Notes: generated by a model from the sequence alone, not told the origin. 22,595 nucleotides of DNA from Reticulitermes lucifugus (GCA_026260175.1 JAKCWW010005002.1:1-22595), one strand, 5' to 3'; positions 13,601-21,078 are shown, numbered from the stretch's first letter. Translations and numbers: made by a program.

Positions 13601-14482
13601 CTCACATCAGAATATTTAAAATATGTTTGAGAAGTTCTTGCTGCGTACTGAAGCAAAAACAATGAAATCTAGTTCTCGTTTCATCTGACCACATATCAAA
13701 TATTTATTGAAAGGTTGAGCACAATGGAATGACTACAGATATTGTGATGAGAATAAAATTGTTACATACTGAAAATTATACTGCAAACAGGTACATACAT
13801 TGAAGGTTTAAAAGGTTGCATTTTAACAGTTCCCATATTTTCAAACCACTAAAATTATTCACTTTAAAGTGTTATTTGTACCCATTATATTAATCTTGTA
13901 AAACAGACAATTATGCCATTATGTGTCAACATAATTTTACTAATGTGGTATTTGGTTCATACTAACTGTAATTATGCCCCTATGTGAATGTTACAGACTG
14001 CTACTTGACATGAAGACACAAACATTAGTTAGCAAAACACTCATATTAACTGAGTGGTAGTGATCTGCTAAACCCGAAGCCCACATTAGACATTATCCTG
14101 AGCCAGGTCCAACCATCTCCCATCCGCTTAACAATATCCCTCAGTATTTCCCTTACTATTATATTTACATTTCTCATTGCATCAAGTGGCCCAAGTATCC
14201 ACACTCTGTACACTTTTTTTCCTCCCCATTCCAAACACCTGCCCAACTAATGACAGAACACTGTATTTCTCTCATACTTCAAAAGCATATCACATATTTA
14301 AAAGAACATTAATTGTACATCTCTTAACACAGACCTTAATCTTGTAATCATCTCCTCCTGACACAAAGAGTGGCTGCTGATTATGGAAGCAGATTCCACG
14401 AACTGGACCATCATGTTCATCAAACTTGTCCAACAATGTGCACATTCTGTAGTCCCACAGTTGAATGACCCCATTGTGTAAG
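1456..14482 (-). CDS. COPA: Coatomer subunit alpha (alpha-COP), partial gene, 11 exons
   Basis: Alpha-COP is a subunit of the COPI coat, which drives retrograde Golgi-to-ER and intra-Golgi vesicle transport. Its N-terminal WD40 propeller binds dilysine (KKxx) cargo tails. Eleven minus-strand exons (14335-14482, 12535-12802, 9391-9614, 8005-8244, 7360-7505, 5822-6023, 5380-5519, 4482-4706, 2859-3021, 2037-2270, 1456-1641) sum to 2,176 nt. They join without frame breaks through GT-AG introns into about 726 residues that collinearly match animal alpha-COP from about S27 to K752. Diagnostic stretches include [52 protein letters not shown] and [20 protein letters not shown]. Residues up to about 325 form the first WD40 propeller; about 335-752 is the second propeller (coatomer WD-associated region). 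The start exon (about 26 residues) and the C-terminal ~470 residues are outside the window or not found. No stops or frameshifts were seen, so the gene looks functional. Family assignment is very secure; residue numbers assume 26 upstream residues. Confidence 0.97.
1642..2036 (-). other. alpha-COP intron
   Basis: AT-rich 395-bp intron. I see no gene or repeat in it. Confidence 0.9.
2037..2270 (-). CDS. COPA: alpha-COP exon, residues ~613-690
   Basis: 234 nt (78 codons, phase 0 at both ends), from acceptor TTTTCAG|GTA to donor CAA|GTAAGT. It encodes [60 protein letters not shown] and [18 protein letters not shown]. This is the helical segment that starts the alpha-solenoid part. Confidence 0.97.
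2271..2858 (-). other. alpha-COP intron
   Basis: 588-bp AT-rich intron with nothing recognisable beyond its splice sites. Confidence 0.9.
2859..3021 (-). CDS. COPA: alpha-COP exon, residues ~558-612
   Basis: 163 nt, from acceptor TTTGTAG|A to donor GAA|GTAAGT. After completing glycine it encodes [40 protein letters not shown] and [14 protein letters not shown], ending in the second propeller just before the helical region. The downstream intron is phase 0. Confidence 0.97.
3022..4481 (-). other. alpha-COP intron with a poly-C run
   Basis: 1,460-bp intron. The only notable element is a C-rich stretch at about 4261-4287 with ten consecutive C at 4273-4282. Part of 4090-4260 looks less AT-rich than its surroundings and might be old repeat, but I cannot name it. 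Confidence 0.85.
4482..4706 (-). CDS. COPA: alpha-COP exon, residues ~483-557
   Basis: 225 nt, from acceptor CCATCAG|A to donor ATGG|GTAAGT. It encodes [60 protein letters not shown] and [15 protein letters not shown], plus two bases of glycine. This is one of the most conserved parts of the second propeller. Confidence 0.97.
4707..5379 (-). other. alpha-COP intron
   Basis: 673-bp AT-rich intron; no gene or clear repeat seen. Confidence 0.9.
5380..5519 (-). CDS. COPA: alpha-COP exon, residues ~437-482
   Basis: 140 nt, from acceptor TTTCCAG|TTG to donor AAGAG|GTGAGT. It encodes [40 protein letters not shown] and FDVQQK, plus two bases of an arginine codon. It matches the alpha-COP segment IKNLKNE...CDE.FYAGTG exactly in order. 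It falls below the usual length of computed ORFs but is well supported by homology and splice sites. Confidence 0.95.
5520..5821 (-). other. alpha-COP intron, short
   Basis: 302-bp intron, the shortest here; nothing else visible. Confidence 0.9.
5822..6023 (-). CDS. COPA: alpha-COP exon, residues ~369-436
   Basis: 202 nt, from acceptor GTTGCAG|T to donor TCG|GTATGA. The first base completes serine, then [60 protein letters not shown] and VLDRTHS follow. This is part of the second propeller. The serine-rich [17 protein letters not shown] loop is typical of the family. The downstream intron is phase 0. Confidence 0.96.
6645..6775 (-). pseudogene. Mariner-type transposase C-terminal remnant (inverted copy)
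   Basis: On the minus strand this reads [18 protein letters not shown], stop, WDVCLSAHG. This is the C-terminal end typical of mariner/Tc1-superfamily transposases of the form W-x-x-QQP-x-x-FF-x-x-GI-x-x-L-x-x-x-WD-x-C. It carries an in-frame stop and only the end of the gene is preserved. At DNA level about 65 bp align well with the plus-strand copy at 7078-7143, so the two come from the same family. It is not expected to be functional. Confidence 0.7.
6876..7150 (+). pseudogene. Mariner-type transposase C-terminal remnant
   Basis: In one frame (6876 to about 7016) the translation contains DHHSAR near its start and later LPNNPD-I, stop, PCAFHVFRP. This recalls the family pattern DNARPH...PPYSPDLxPCDFHxFGP. 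A frameshift near 7009-7016 leads into [20 protein letters not shown] and [25 protein letters not shown], then a stop. The order SPD / PCDFHVF / LKK / DED / WFQQQP / GI..L...WD matches the transposase C-terminal half. Stops and the frameshift show it is dead. Family-level assignment is from recognition of motifs, not a search. Confidence 0.72.
7360..7505 (-). CDS. COPA: alpha-COP exon, residues ~321-369
   Basis: 146 nt, from acceptor GGCACAG|TTG to donor GCACAG|GTATTT. It encodes [40 protein letters not shown] and GGGRTPVH, leaving two bases of a serine codon (phase 2). This is the linker from the WD40 propeller into the coatomer WD-associated region. The stretch GGGRTPVH is the least conserved part of the exon. 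Confidence 0.95.
7506..8004 (-). other. alpha-COP intron with a 36-bp inverted repeat
   Basis: 499-bp intron; its middle is occupied by the inverted repeat at 7685-7805. No other feature. Confidence 0.9.
7685..7805. repeat. Imperfect inverted repeat, 36-nt arms
   Basis: Left arm 7685-7720 and right arm 7770-7805 are reverse complements at 31 of 36 positions (both outer ends read GAGATCTTCACTCT). They are separated by a 49-nt spacer that includes CCGAAATGTCGGTAAC. It could be a small MITE, or a piece of a longer retroelement whose transcript folds into a stem. No clear target-site duplication was found. Confidence 0.7.
8005..8244 (-). CDS. COPA: alpha-COP exon, residues ~241-320 (last WD40 blades)
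   Basis: 240 nt (80 codons, phase 0 at both ends), from acceptor TTTGACAG|GCT to donor CAAG|GTTAGT. It encodes [60 protein letters not shown] and [21 protein letters not shown]. It contains the IRVWD blade end and the closing strands of the first propeller. Confidence 0.97.
8245..9390 (-). other. alpha-COP intron with retroposon copy
   Basis: 1,146-bp intron. Its middle (from about 8430 to 8905) is retroposon-like, with the SINE 3' part at 8700-8905. The stretch 8430-8700 translates on the plus strand into broken fragments such as [20 protein letters not shown] near its end, which look like decayed repeat rather than a gene. The rest is featureless. Confidence 0.75.
8700..8905 (+). mobile_element. 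SINE copy, plus orientation
   Basis: This shares the body of the SINE family seen elsewhere in the window: GGGGGTAAAGTGGCTGGGGC, then CCTCCATCTAATGCCGAGGT, then GGCATGCACAGGGACAAC, and a TTTGCCTTTAC-type tail. The same blocks recur at 11757-12095, 15660-15900, 17915-18095, 19060-19291 and 20283-20605. The tRNA-like head is not evident here. Confidence 0.75.
9391..9614 (-). CDS. COPA: alpha-COP exon, residues ~166-240 (WD40 blades)
   Basis: 224 nt, from acceptor TTTTGTAG|GC to donor AAAA|GTAAGT. It encodes [20 protein letters not shown], then [40 protein letters not shown] and [12 protein letters not shown]. The loop after LRKKN has the insect-like [13 protein letters not shown] form rather than the vertebrate form, which supports an insect source. 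An upstream acceptor (TTCTTCAG) would add 21 nt in frame. The downstream intron is phase 0. Confidence 0.97.
11757..12095 (-). mobile_element. SINE, minus orientation, interrupted by another SINE
   Basis: Two pieces of one minus-strand SINE flank a plus-strand copy. The left piece (11757-11839) is the 3' half ending at CTTAACCTTGGTACT. The right piece (11990 to about 12095) resumes with AGATAGTCAGCTTCACGCAC and runs through CCCATTGAATAGGAGG. Joining the two restores the order seen in the uninterrupted copy at 19060-19291, apart from a short deletion at the join. Confidence 0.7.
11840..11989 (+). mobile_element. SINE copy nested inside an older SINE, plus orientation
   Basis: A 5'-truncated SINE of the same family: TTCAATAGGTATCGGGGTAA, CCTCCATCTAGTGCTGAG, GGAGCTCTACC, CTTCATGGTGTGGACAGGG and a TTACCTTTACC tail. 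It lies opposite in orientation to the surrounding SINE, so the two 3' halves form an inverted repeat of about 75 bp. Confidence 0.7.
12535..12802 (-). CDS. COPA: alpha-COP exon, residues ~77-165 (WD40 blades)
   Basis: 268 nt, from acceptor TTCTCAG|GTG to donor TCAG|GTATAG. It encodes [20 protein letters not shown] through [30 protein letters not shown] and [14 protein letters not shown], almost identical to alpha-COP of other animals. Three WD40 signature ends are visible (VWNY, IRIWNW, VRVWD). The exon ends one base into the glycine codon (phase 1). A (CCA/CCG)n tract sits only about 27 nt upstream of the acceptor, and a second GTATGA donor lies 21 nt downstream, in frame. Confidence 0.97.
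12829..12911. repeat. (GGT/GGC)n trinucleotide microsatellite
   Basis: Runs of GGT interrupted by a GGC block and then GGT/GCG/GAT variants. On the gene strand it is a CCA/CCG tract located about 27 nt upstream of an alpha-COP acceptor; only a TTCTTCTTCTTTCTCTG-type pyrimidine stretch separates it from the AG. Confidence 0.97.
12991..13009. repeat. (AC)n microsatellite
   Basis: Nineteen-base uninterrupted AC dinucleotide run in an intron. Confidence 0.95.
14335..14482 (-). CDS. COPA: alpha-COP exon, residues ~27-76 (first WD40 blades)
   Basis: The first exon visible in the window. After acceptor tcacag, one base completes a serine codon; then [20 protein letters not shown] follows, ending ...[10 protein letters not shown]. 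It holds one full WD40 blade (the LWD motif) and part of the next. The intron upstream is phase 2. The donor is AAG|GTCTGT, which departs from the GTRAGT consensus. The boundary is set by the conserved protein junction IK|VWNYK with the next exon. Confidence 0.95.
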
Positions 14483-15659
14483 CTGTGAACAAAACAATAA
14501 AATTAAATTTGGTAAGAATATGTACTAACATTTATTTTCTTTACCAGATATGTGTTCTCACACTTATTGTATTGTATTCATATATGGGGTACTAAATCTA
14601 TACATGGAAACATCAATTACAAAACCATCAAAACCAATACAGATTCATATAAATATGCCAACATGTTTTGAACCCTAAGATCATGATGCACCTGTAACAG
14701 GAACTGACGATACAATGCTGTTTATAGAAAAAGTTTAACAGACTGACAGCTTTTAGAAATGACTAGTGATCAGTGACATACAAACAATATGTTAGGATTA
14801 GAAGTAGCAATCATGCAAGAAATGTTAATGAATACAAATAAATTGAGGGCAGAAACACCAACGAAGAAACAGCAGCACAGACCAACAACAAAAAGAAACA
14901 TGGACGAATAAGGTTCAACTGACATTACCGCACTTTCTGGGCTACAGTTAAATGTGCAAAAAACACATTTCAATTCAGAATGTCCCAGAAAACTCAGACC
15001 CATGCCACTGCACACCAAATGAGAAATACAGCAAGAATGGTCTGCAAAGGTTCCTACGTAACAGAATGACGACTGACAAACAGACAAGCAAATAAACCAA
15101 ACCACAAACCAATATCTGAAGCACCACATCCGCCATTTGCCGACTGTTGCTGTCCATTAAATACTTCTTCCATCAAAGCTTTGCACTTTCAGACGTTTCC
15201 AGACTAGCCATCTTTCGACACCATTAATAAAAACTAGCGCCATTTATAGTCACTGTGTAAAAATACTGAGAAGCTAAACAAAATTGTATAATGGATCTAC
15301 ATAAGACATGTAGGTGACATTTTCAAGAACTGTTCTGTTTTATTATTTCCTGTAATACTCAACATTAACAGCTGTCACAGCTTTCCTTGATGTTAAAGGC
15401 AACAGCAACCTGTCAGAAAAGAAACACTTATAATATAGGCGTATTTTTTATACCTTTCTGTCCCACATTTTGATGTGCAGACAAAAAGTGACACTAATTG
15501 GCTAGAGTTGCTGCAGAACTTACAGAGTACCCTTCAAACAATACAAGTAGGATTCCAGCTGGCAACATGTCTTCTGGTTAATCATTCATACGTTAATTTA
15601 ACACTGCTCTTCAAACTTCGTAGGTTACATGAAGTAAACGTGTTCATATATTTAATTCA
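14483..15659 (-). other. Upstream intron or 5' region, no gene recognised
   Basis: Sequence directly upstream of the first visible exon. I searched the minus strand by eye for the conserved alpha-COP start (MLTKFE-type through RPWILTS-type) and did not see it. A minus-strand ATGGCGGATGTGG at about 15137-15125 sits in a favourable start context, but the following reading frame is hydrophobic and unlike any family I know; it is probably chance. Confidence 0.6.
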
Positions 15660-15900
15660 TTAAGCACCATGCCATGTTGGAGTGGAGGCACAGCTCCACT
15701 TACTCTTAACCCTGGCAGCAGATGGAAGTGACTGGCCAGCTTTATGTCCTGGCCACTGTATTCCCAGCCAAATATTCCCCAGTACCCACTTGATGCCTCG
15801 AAACTGGGGAGAAAAGTAAAACTCTTGCCCCTGCCTGGAATCAAAAGCAACTCATCGGTCGCCAGACCATAACCTAGTCACTATACCGGCTGAGGTATCC
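15660..15900 (-). mobile_element. tRNA-derived SINE, minus orientation, with head
   Basis: Read on the minus strand it starts with a tRNA-like head: TACCTCAGCCGGTATAGTGA (A-box-like), about 35 nt, then TTTTGATTCCAGGC (B-box-like). The family body follows, with CAGTCACTTCCATCTGCTG and GGTTAAGAGTAAGTGGAGC, and ends near CATGGCATGGTGC. This and 19060-19291 are the best head-bearing copies. Confidence 0.75.
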
Positions 15901-16022
15901 AGACTCCCAATCACACCATCCCAATTACGCTTTTCCAAAGTTCAATCAATACAAATCTTCATGAACAACAGAAGTAGGATTACTCTGATCAGATCAAAAG
16001 CATATTCTTCACGTTCTGTTAT

Positions 16023-16527
16023 TAGGGATCCCATTTTTAAAAACCACAAACCGGGACACTTAACGTTTAGGTGGCAAGGGGTGGGGATAAGACACTAAAA
16101 CCACAGTAATTGATTAATATTAGTACAAATAGACAACTCAAACAATTATCATATACAGATACAAAAAATTAAATAATGATAAGAAGAATACTACTCAGAC
16201 ACTCAGTTCATTCACTGATTTTTCTTTACACATCCGTTCCTCATCCTTCCCAATCATTACTCTACACATTCACTCTTCCTCTCCTATTCCTTCCTGTTGA
16301 TGGCTGTCCTACTCCTGTAAATGTTTTCTCCCGCCGTGGGGAAGTCAAAACGTTCGAACGCATCGTCAGAAAGTCGTATTTTCATGAATTGGAAAAACCC
16401 GGGACACTCGGCGCCCCGAACCGAATTTTGCGGGACACCAGGACAGAGCTCTTTAGACCCCATAAAACCGGGACTGTCCCGGGAAAACCGGGACTGTCCC
16501 GGGAAAACCGGACAAACGGAATCCCTA
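16023..16527. mobile_element. hAT-like non-autonomous DNA element
   Basis: Ends read TAGGGATCCC at the left and, inverted, TAGGGATTCC at the right, flanked by 8-bp sequences TCTGTTAT and GATGTTAT that match at six positions, the size of a hAT target duplication. Near the right end lies a duplicated 20-bp unit built on CCGGGACTGTCCCGGGAAAA, and CCGGGACA appears near both ends. The inside, including a plus-strand ORF at 16176-16544, shows no transposase motif. Confidence 0.6.
16463..16510. repeat. Tandem 20-bp palindromic unit
   Basis: Two tandem copies of the unit CCGGGACTGTCCCGGGAAAA followed by a partial third (CCGG). Each unit contains the inverted repeat CCGGGAC/GTCCCGG. It is a subterminal repeat of the surrounding hAT-like element, a position where transposase-binding repeats often occur. 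Confidence 0.75.
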
Positions 16528-17914
16528 GATGTTATGTATGTTAGCGGTCACAATTGGTACTAACGACCAGGAGCAGAGATGGCAGCAATAAACGGTAGTG
16601 GGAAGCACGCTAGACTTCTTAGTGCAGTGTCCATTTTGATGCTGACAGTCCACACACAATCTCTAGCTAGCAGCACCATATAGTGCAAATTCGGTACCTT
16701 CGTACAAATGTAGACGCCATTCTAGGCTTCTGCGAATTACTGCAGTTAGGTCTTTACCCAAAAAATTTATTTTAACGCAAACATTTTTACAGAAATTACT
16801 TTCTCGATAGATTTCACGCCCCAGATTCAAAACTGACGTTCGTAACCGCAACAATTTCCCCTTGAAGTTTCAGTGGGTTTTACATTTATGCTTATACATC
16901 TAGTTTCAAAACTCATTCACGCTACAATTCAGACACTGTGAACTTAACAGCCTGCGACAAAAGGGACTTCTTTCCTTATTCACTGCCGGTTACTGCTTAA
17001 CCACACGTTTTAAGTAACGTGTCAGGTGGGGGGGGCGATTCCTTTATTTCGACTGAGTTGTTATTAATTCTCTAAGACAAATGGGTTCCAATGACGGACA
17101 GGATATGTATCAAGTTTCCATTTAACTCACATGGCAAGTTTGTTCTCTCTCCTGCAGCTGATTGATTTGACCGGTGAATAAGACCCAAACCGGTATCAAA
17201 ATCCTAGCGAGGCTCGAAATAAACCGTTACTTGCTAAGGTTCCAGTATACGAAATCGCGGCTTCGGGGGGGAATTACCAGAGCTCGGGCCTTCACCCCAT
17301 CGCGTTCTTTGTACGAGTGTTCAGGTCGCGAACAACTTCCACTAACACAAGGAAACCGGAGCGCCTTGACCACCGCTGATCTACATTTTAACCGTTCTCA
17401 AGGACTGCTTGTTCATTTCGTCTCCTTGCCCAACACGCCGACGACTTTTTGTCTGTTTATGTAAGTGGGGTTATTTGCACGAGGGCGAAGTTACGTATTA
17501 CCTGCTTCTATAGTTCAACCTCCCACACTCTTGATGCAAAGCTTGAAGGTGGCGGGTTACGTAGAAGGAAATGGACTTAAGAGGGATATTTCATTGCGTG
17601 TCGCCAAATTATTGAAAGAACTTCTTTAAGAACTACACAAACCGCAGCAACGCACATGTTATCTCTGAAATCATTCATTCTTTGGACTTTGTTCTTTGTC
17701 CCGCGTTAAAAAAATAAATTAAAACAATGTTTCGGGGACAGGATGGGTCCCCGTCCCCAGGCAAAAGACAGAAACATCTATTCAACTGGGGCCGATATTG
17801 GGACCAACATCCGGCCCAACTGAGTGGGCGTTTCCCTCTCTCTTTTGCCTGAGGATGTTATCGTTTCGAGGTACGACCACTGTTGCCCACCAGCCACTTC
17901 GCTCTCAACGTAAA
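16528..17914. other. Intergenic or intronic, no gene recognised
   Basis: More CpG-containing than the left half of the window. I see no exon with a recognisable protein. A short hairpin CGGGGAC/GTCCCCG lies at about 17731-17751. ORFs at 16663-16854, 17174-17464 and 17798-18109 have no family resemblance I can identify; the last runs into a SINE. Confidence 0.6.
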
Positions 17915-18095
17915 GGTAAAGGTAAAGTTGTCCTGTGCTTAATTAAGCACAGCGCCAAGACGGCATATAGGGGAGTGGAGGTACGTCTTGAAGTGAACAT
18001 TCTTATTAACCTCAGCACGAAATGGTCAGCTTCACGCCCAGGCCGCTTTACCCCCGAAGGAAATAAATCGGGAAAGATACTGTACAGAAGCCGCT
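17915..18095 (-). mobile_element. SINE copy, minus orientation, 5' truncated
   Basis: Starts at the left with AAAGGTAAAGGTAAAG, which is the TTTACC tail of the family read on the plus strand. It continues with AGGGGAGTGGAGGTACG, TTAACCTCAGCACGAAATGG and TCAGCTTCACGCCCAGG to CGCTTTACCCCCGAAGG. The tRNA-like head is missing or too diverged. Confidence 0.75.
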
Positions 18096-18594
18096 GCGAT
18101 CTATTTTAAGGTATTCTACCACCTGCAGATGCTAGAAAAATTCAAGAAAACCAGAAGGTATCGGGTATTCCAGACGACTTTTTGAACAGGTGCCTTCTGA
18201 ACCTATGGGACACGTAACAGCTCAGGCGATGCGTTTCGATTTCACATCTGAATGCAGTACAAGAGAAGAAGTGTCCTGCAAAACCATTCGAATTAGAACA
18301 TACGGTGTAAGATACCTGTTGTTTAAAGCACTGTTCGATTCAGTGAAAACTAAAAAAGACAGGTTCGACATTTCATATAGCCCTTCAAATGAGCAATTCA
18401 TCCGATGGTCCAATAAACGAACCCATTCACCCACTTCATAGTGAAGAATTTCCTTAAAAGCTGACAGTAGCTCAACTGATCAGGAAATTCTCCGCTTGTG
18501 TTGAATCCGAAGATAATTGTGTTCACAAGCATTTGCCACTAGACGTCATCCTCAGCCAGTTCGATCCTGCTCACACCTCACATAATACTTTTCT
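18096..18594. other. No gene recognised
   Basis: About 500 bp between a SINE and a LINE fragment. Overlapping ORFs on both strands at 18190-18441 have no recognisable motif. Nothing can be supported. Confidence 0.6.
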
Positions 18595-18755
18595 AATATA
18601 CAGTTCAACAATGTTCTGCCATCTACACTTAGGTCTCCCAAATGGTTTCCTGCAGTTCATACTATCCACCAAAATACTGTACGTATCGTCTTCCCCATGC
18701 GTACTGCATGTACCATCCACCCCATGTTCATCAATCTAATGACCCTAATATTAGC
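18595..18755 (-). pseudogene. LINE reverse-transcriptase tail fragment, decayed
   Basis: The minus strand reads VIRLMNMGWMVHAVRMGKTI-RTVFWWIV, stop, TAGNHLGDLSVDGRTLLN. This matches in order the downstream tail common to insect non-LTR retrotransposon ORFs, of the pattern R..RW.GHV.RM......R.......G.R..GRP...W...I. The in-frame stop and diverged positions show it is dead. The exact clade (Jockey-, RTE- or other-like) cannot be told from so short a piece. Confidence 0.6.
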
Positions 18756-19059
18756 AGGAAAACTTATTATGTAATGTTCCCCAGTACCATTCACATAAGT
18801 ATACAAGGGCACTGCTAGACTATATCCGTACAAAATACCCAGATCCAACATCACGCAACATCTGAATCTATGAAATCATCGTTAAATGACAATCCAATTT
18901 CAGTCCTTACCTCTACAGAATTCTGTTCTCGCTGCACTTTAAACACATAGCATCTGATTAAAAATTAAATATGGACTCCACGACTAACACTCTTCACATA
19001 CGTTATATTATAAGAAACATTCATCTGTCATTAAAATGGTCTAGGATTGAAGAATGCAT
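18756..19059. other. No gene recognised
   Basis: About 300 bp, possibly the upstream continuation of the LINE fragment (minus-strand ORF continues to 18854) but without further recognisable motifs. Confidence 0.5.
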
Positions 19060-19291
19060 GGTAAAAGTAAATCCATCCCTGTGCACGCCACAAAGTCGGG
19101 GGAGTGGAGGTATAAATCCATGCACTCTTAATCTCGGCACTATATGAAGGTGAGTGGTCAGCTTCACGCCCAAGCCGCTTCTCCCCCAAGAAAACAGCAA
19201 GTCTCTTGTCCATGTTGAGAATCGAACACTATTCCTCGGGCGTCCAACTTGCAGCCTGGTAACTATACCGACTGAGCTATCGCGGCTGCTC
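19060..19291 (-). mobile_element. tRNA-derived SINE, complete, minus orientation
   Basis: The clearest copy of the family. On the minus strand the tRNA-like head begins at about 19290 with A box TAGCTCAGTCGGTAT (19279-19265) and B box GTGTTCGATTCTCA (19230-19217). The body follows (GGCGTGAAGCTGACCACTC, GAGATTAAGAGTGCATGG, CCTCCACTCCCCCGAC) and a TTTAC-type tail ends it. Flanks GAAGAATGCAT (19049-19059) and GAAGAATGTCAT (19292-19303) form a target-site duplication. It resembles a functional tRNA only in the promoter boxes, so it is a SINE head and not a tRNA gene. Confidence 0.85.
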
Positions 19292-19303
19292 GAAGAATGT
19301 CAT

Positions 19304-20282
19304 CGAGGAACAGACATAAGACTTCTGCGGTGCATAATGGTAACTTGGAAATGATGGTCGATATAACATTTAAATTTTGCTGTCACAAAGCACCGTACTA
19401 GGCAAAAACCTCTTTAATTAACCATAACCGGAAGGAAACACGGTTCATGTCATTAATGTATGAACGTGAAATTGGCCCTGTGCCAAAGTACCGCACCCGG
19501 AAGACCTACAAAGGATCTGCGGTACTGTTTTACGTGTTTTTAACTTCACTGCTAAAATCAGTTGCCCAGCTTCACGCTCCGGTCTCTTGACTCAAGCGCA
19601 AACATCGCCGACACGCAGACGCAAGAACTGAGCTTGACTAGGCGCCAGTCGGTGTGGACATGACGACTAATAAAAATGTGTGCCGCTTTGCGTCAACAGT
19701 AGTCAAATGTTCATCGCACTCGTATTGCCTAACTGTAAGCACCTTGAAACAACTTTTTATAGTTTCAGATTTCGAATGGAATGTTACTTTAGCGTGTATC
19801 TATATGAAAGCTCTAATTCTGTTACAAGAGTGGTTTCAAATTACCACAGTCCATTAACTTAAAGTGGTCAATCTCTTACAGGTGTTAATCAATCGTCTTG
19901 TGCCCTAACCAATCTAGACCCAAGTCAACATACGGGAAGTCCGTTTTGTGGCTCGACACTTTTCTGCAAAACACAGGTAACATGACGAAACAGAAAAATA
20001 CATTTCCTGCTTTACTTCTTCCTCCATCTTCTTCATCAATATTCTCATCTCATTTTCCTTACCCTCCTCTTTGACCTTATTCATCTGATTCGCACAACTG
20101 TGCTCTCTGGATCTCAAAAAGTTCATTTCTCCGACGGCCAACAAGATCCGCATAGTTTAGTTGCTTCGATTTGCTGGCTTCTACTGTACCTGTGAAGAAC
20201 TTTTAAGTCTTCATGAGTTAAGGCGTCCCATTTTAAATGACTTTTCTTTTGGAACTGGCGTCTAAATGACCACCAACATCCA
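19304..20282. other. No gene recognised
   Basis: Nearly 1 kb without a supported feature. A short inverted repeat GTACCGCA/TGCGGTAC lies at 19488-19525. A pyrimidine-rich stretch spans about 20005-20080. A GCTTCACGCTCCGGTCTCTT segment near 19568 faintly resembles the SINE body. Confidence 0.6.
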
Positions 20283-20352
20283 CCTAGGGCTCATATACCT
20301 CCACTCCCCCATACACATTCATGGCGTGCACAGGTAAATACAACTTTACCTA
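20283..20352 (+). mobile_element. SINE 3' tail fragment, plus orientation
   Basis: Contains ATACCTCCACTCCCCC, TTCATGGCGTGCACAGG and AACTTTACCTA, the 3' end of the SINE family. The rest of this copy is missing on its left. Confidence 0.65.
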
Positions 20353-20424
20353 ATTCAGCTCTCGTTATCAGTTAAATAAAGCGGATATGCATCTGCGCAG
20401 TAACTCCGAAAACGTCATCGAATC

Positions 20425-20605
20425 GCAGTTTCACGCACTCCGTAACCTCAGCTTCAAGCTCGCTGCGCTTTATCCCTGGCAGCCATTGGATAAGAGGCTG
20501 GGTAGGTCCCAGAGCCGATCCGGACGTCGTGGAGGAGAAAAGACGCTGCTCCCGCCCAAAATCGAGCCCCGGCCGTCCAGTCCCATAGGCAATCACTTTT
20601 CTGAA
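20425..20605 (-). mobile_element. SINE 5' half, minus orientation
   Basis: On the minus strand it reads GGACTGGACGGCCGGGGCTC (B-box-like region), GGGCGGGAGCAGCGTC, GGCTCTGGGACCTACCCAGC, CTCTTATCCAATGGCTGCC, then degrades near GGATAAAGCGCAGCGAGC. The head and linker are well kept; the expected 3' half is absent or diverged, and the neighbouring tail fragment at 20283 has the opposite orientation. Confidence 0.65.
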
Positions 20606-21078
20606 TGAACTGGACGGTGTCGGTGTAAACGGTCATTTATGTCAAATGACTTTAGGTACTCCGAACATATATTTTGGAGCTGCAGCTATACTGCGATGAA
20701 AGAATCTCATTAAAAGCAGCACAGAGTACAGAGGTAGGCATGTACACTGCACACGCCCCAAATGTAATTAGTATGATGATGGCATGGTTCCCGAATCAGT
20801 CGCGACCACTGACGTGTTCGGTAGACCACATGTCACGACAAATCAGCCGACTTCAGGGTGTTGTAAAAGTCGACAATAGCTCGCACGGCTCCTGTCAGAC
20901 TGAAGTAACGTAACTGTTCCACACGAGACCTTCAACTTTAGAATTCCGGCACCAAACAGCAGTTGCTGGGCGTTACACGTTTGCGCTGCAGCAAAACGAC
21001 AGCACAGGATTTTGAAAGAACACATTGTGCTACAATAATTACATCACACGCCTCAGACGGCGCGCACACTGAAGAAAC
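20606..21078. other. No gene recognised
   Basis: About 470 bp with only short ORFs on both strands and no repeat I can name. Confidence 0.6.

Larger units (their letters stand above)
12803..14334 (-). other. alpha-COP intron with microsatellites
   Basis: 1,532-bp intron. A GGT/GGC tract lies next to its 3' splice site and an (AC)n run at 12991-13009. The stretch 14046-14246 is less AT-rich and may be an old repeat (minus-strand reading [19 protein letters not shown]), but I could not place it. The rest is AT-rich and empty. Confidence 0.85.

Noticed and set aside
14046..14246. Possible repeat-derived coding fragment (minus strand, [17 protein letters not shown])
   Set aside because: Feels repeat-like but I could not connect it to a known family or to another copy in the window.
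14770..15157. Hydrophobic minus-strand ORFs (a possible membrane protein)
   Set aside because: Low-complexity Cys/Phe/Val-rich reading without family resemblance or splice support.
16176..16544. 122-residue plus-strand ORF
   Set aside because: Lies almost wholly inside the hAT-like element and its end translates the palindromic tandem units; no transposase signature.
17798..18109. 103-residue plus-strand ORF
   Set aside because: Its second half is antisense SINE sequence, so the frame is not a real gene.
19212..19290. tRNA gene on the minus strand
   Set aside because: A and B boxes are present but flanking body, tail and target duplication show it is a SINE head; no convincing cloverleaf.
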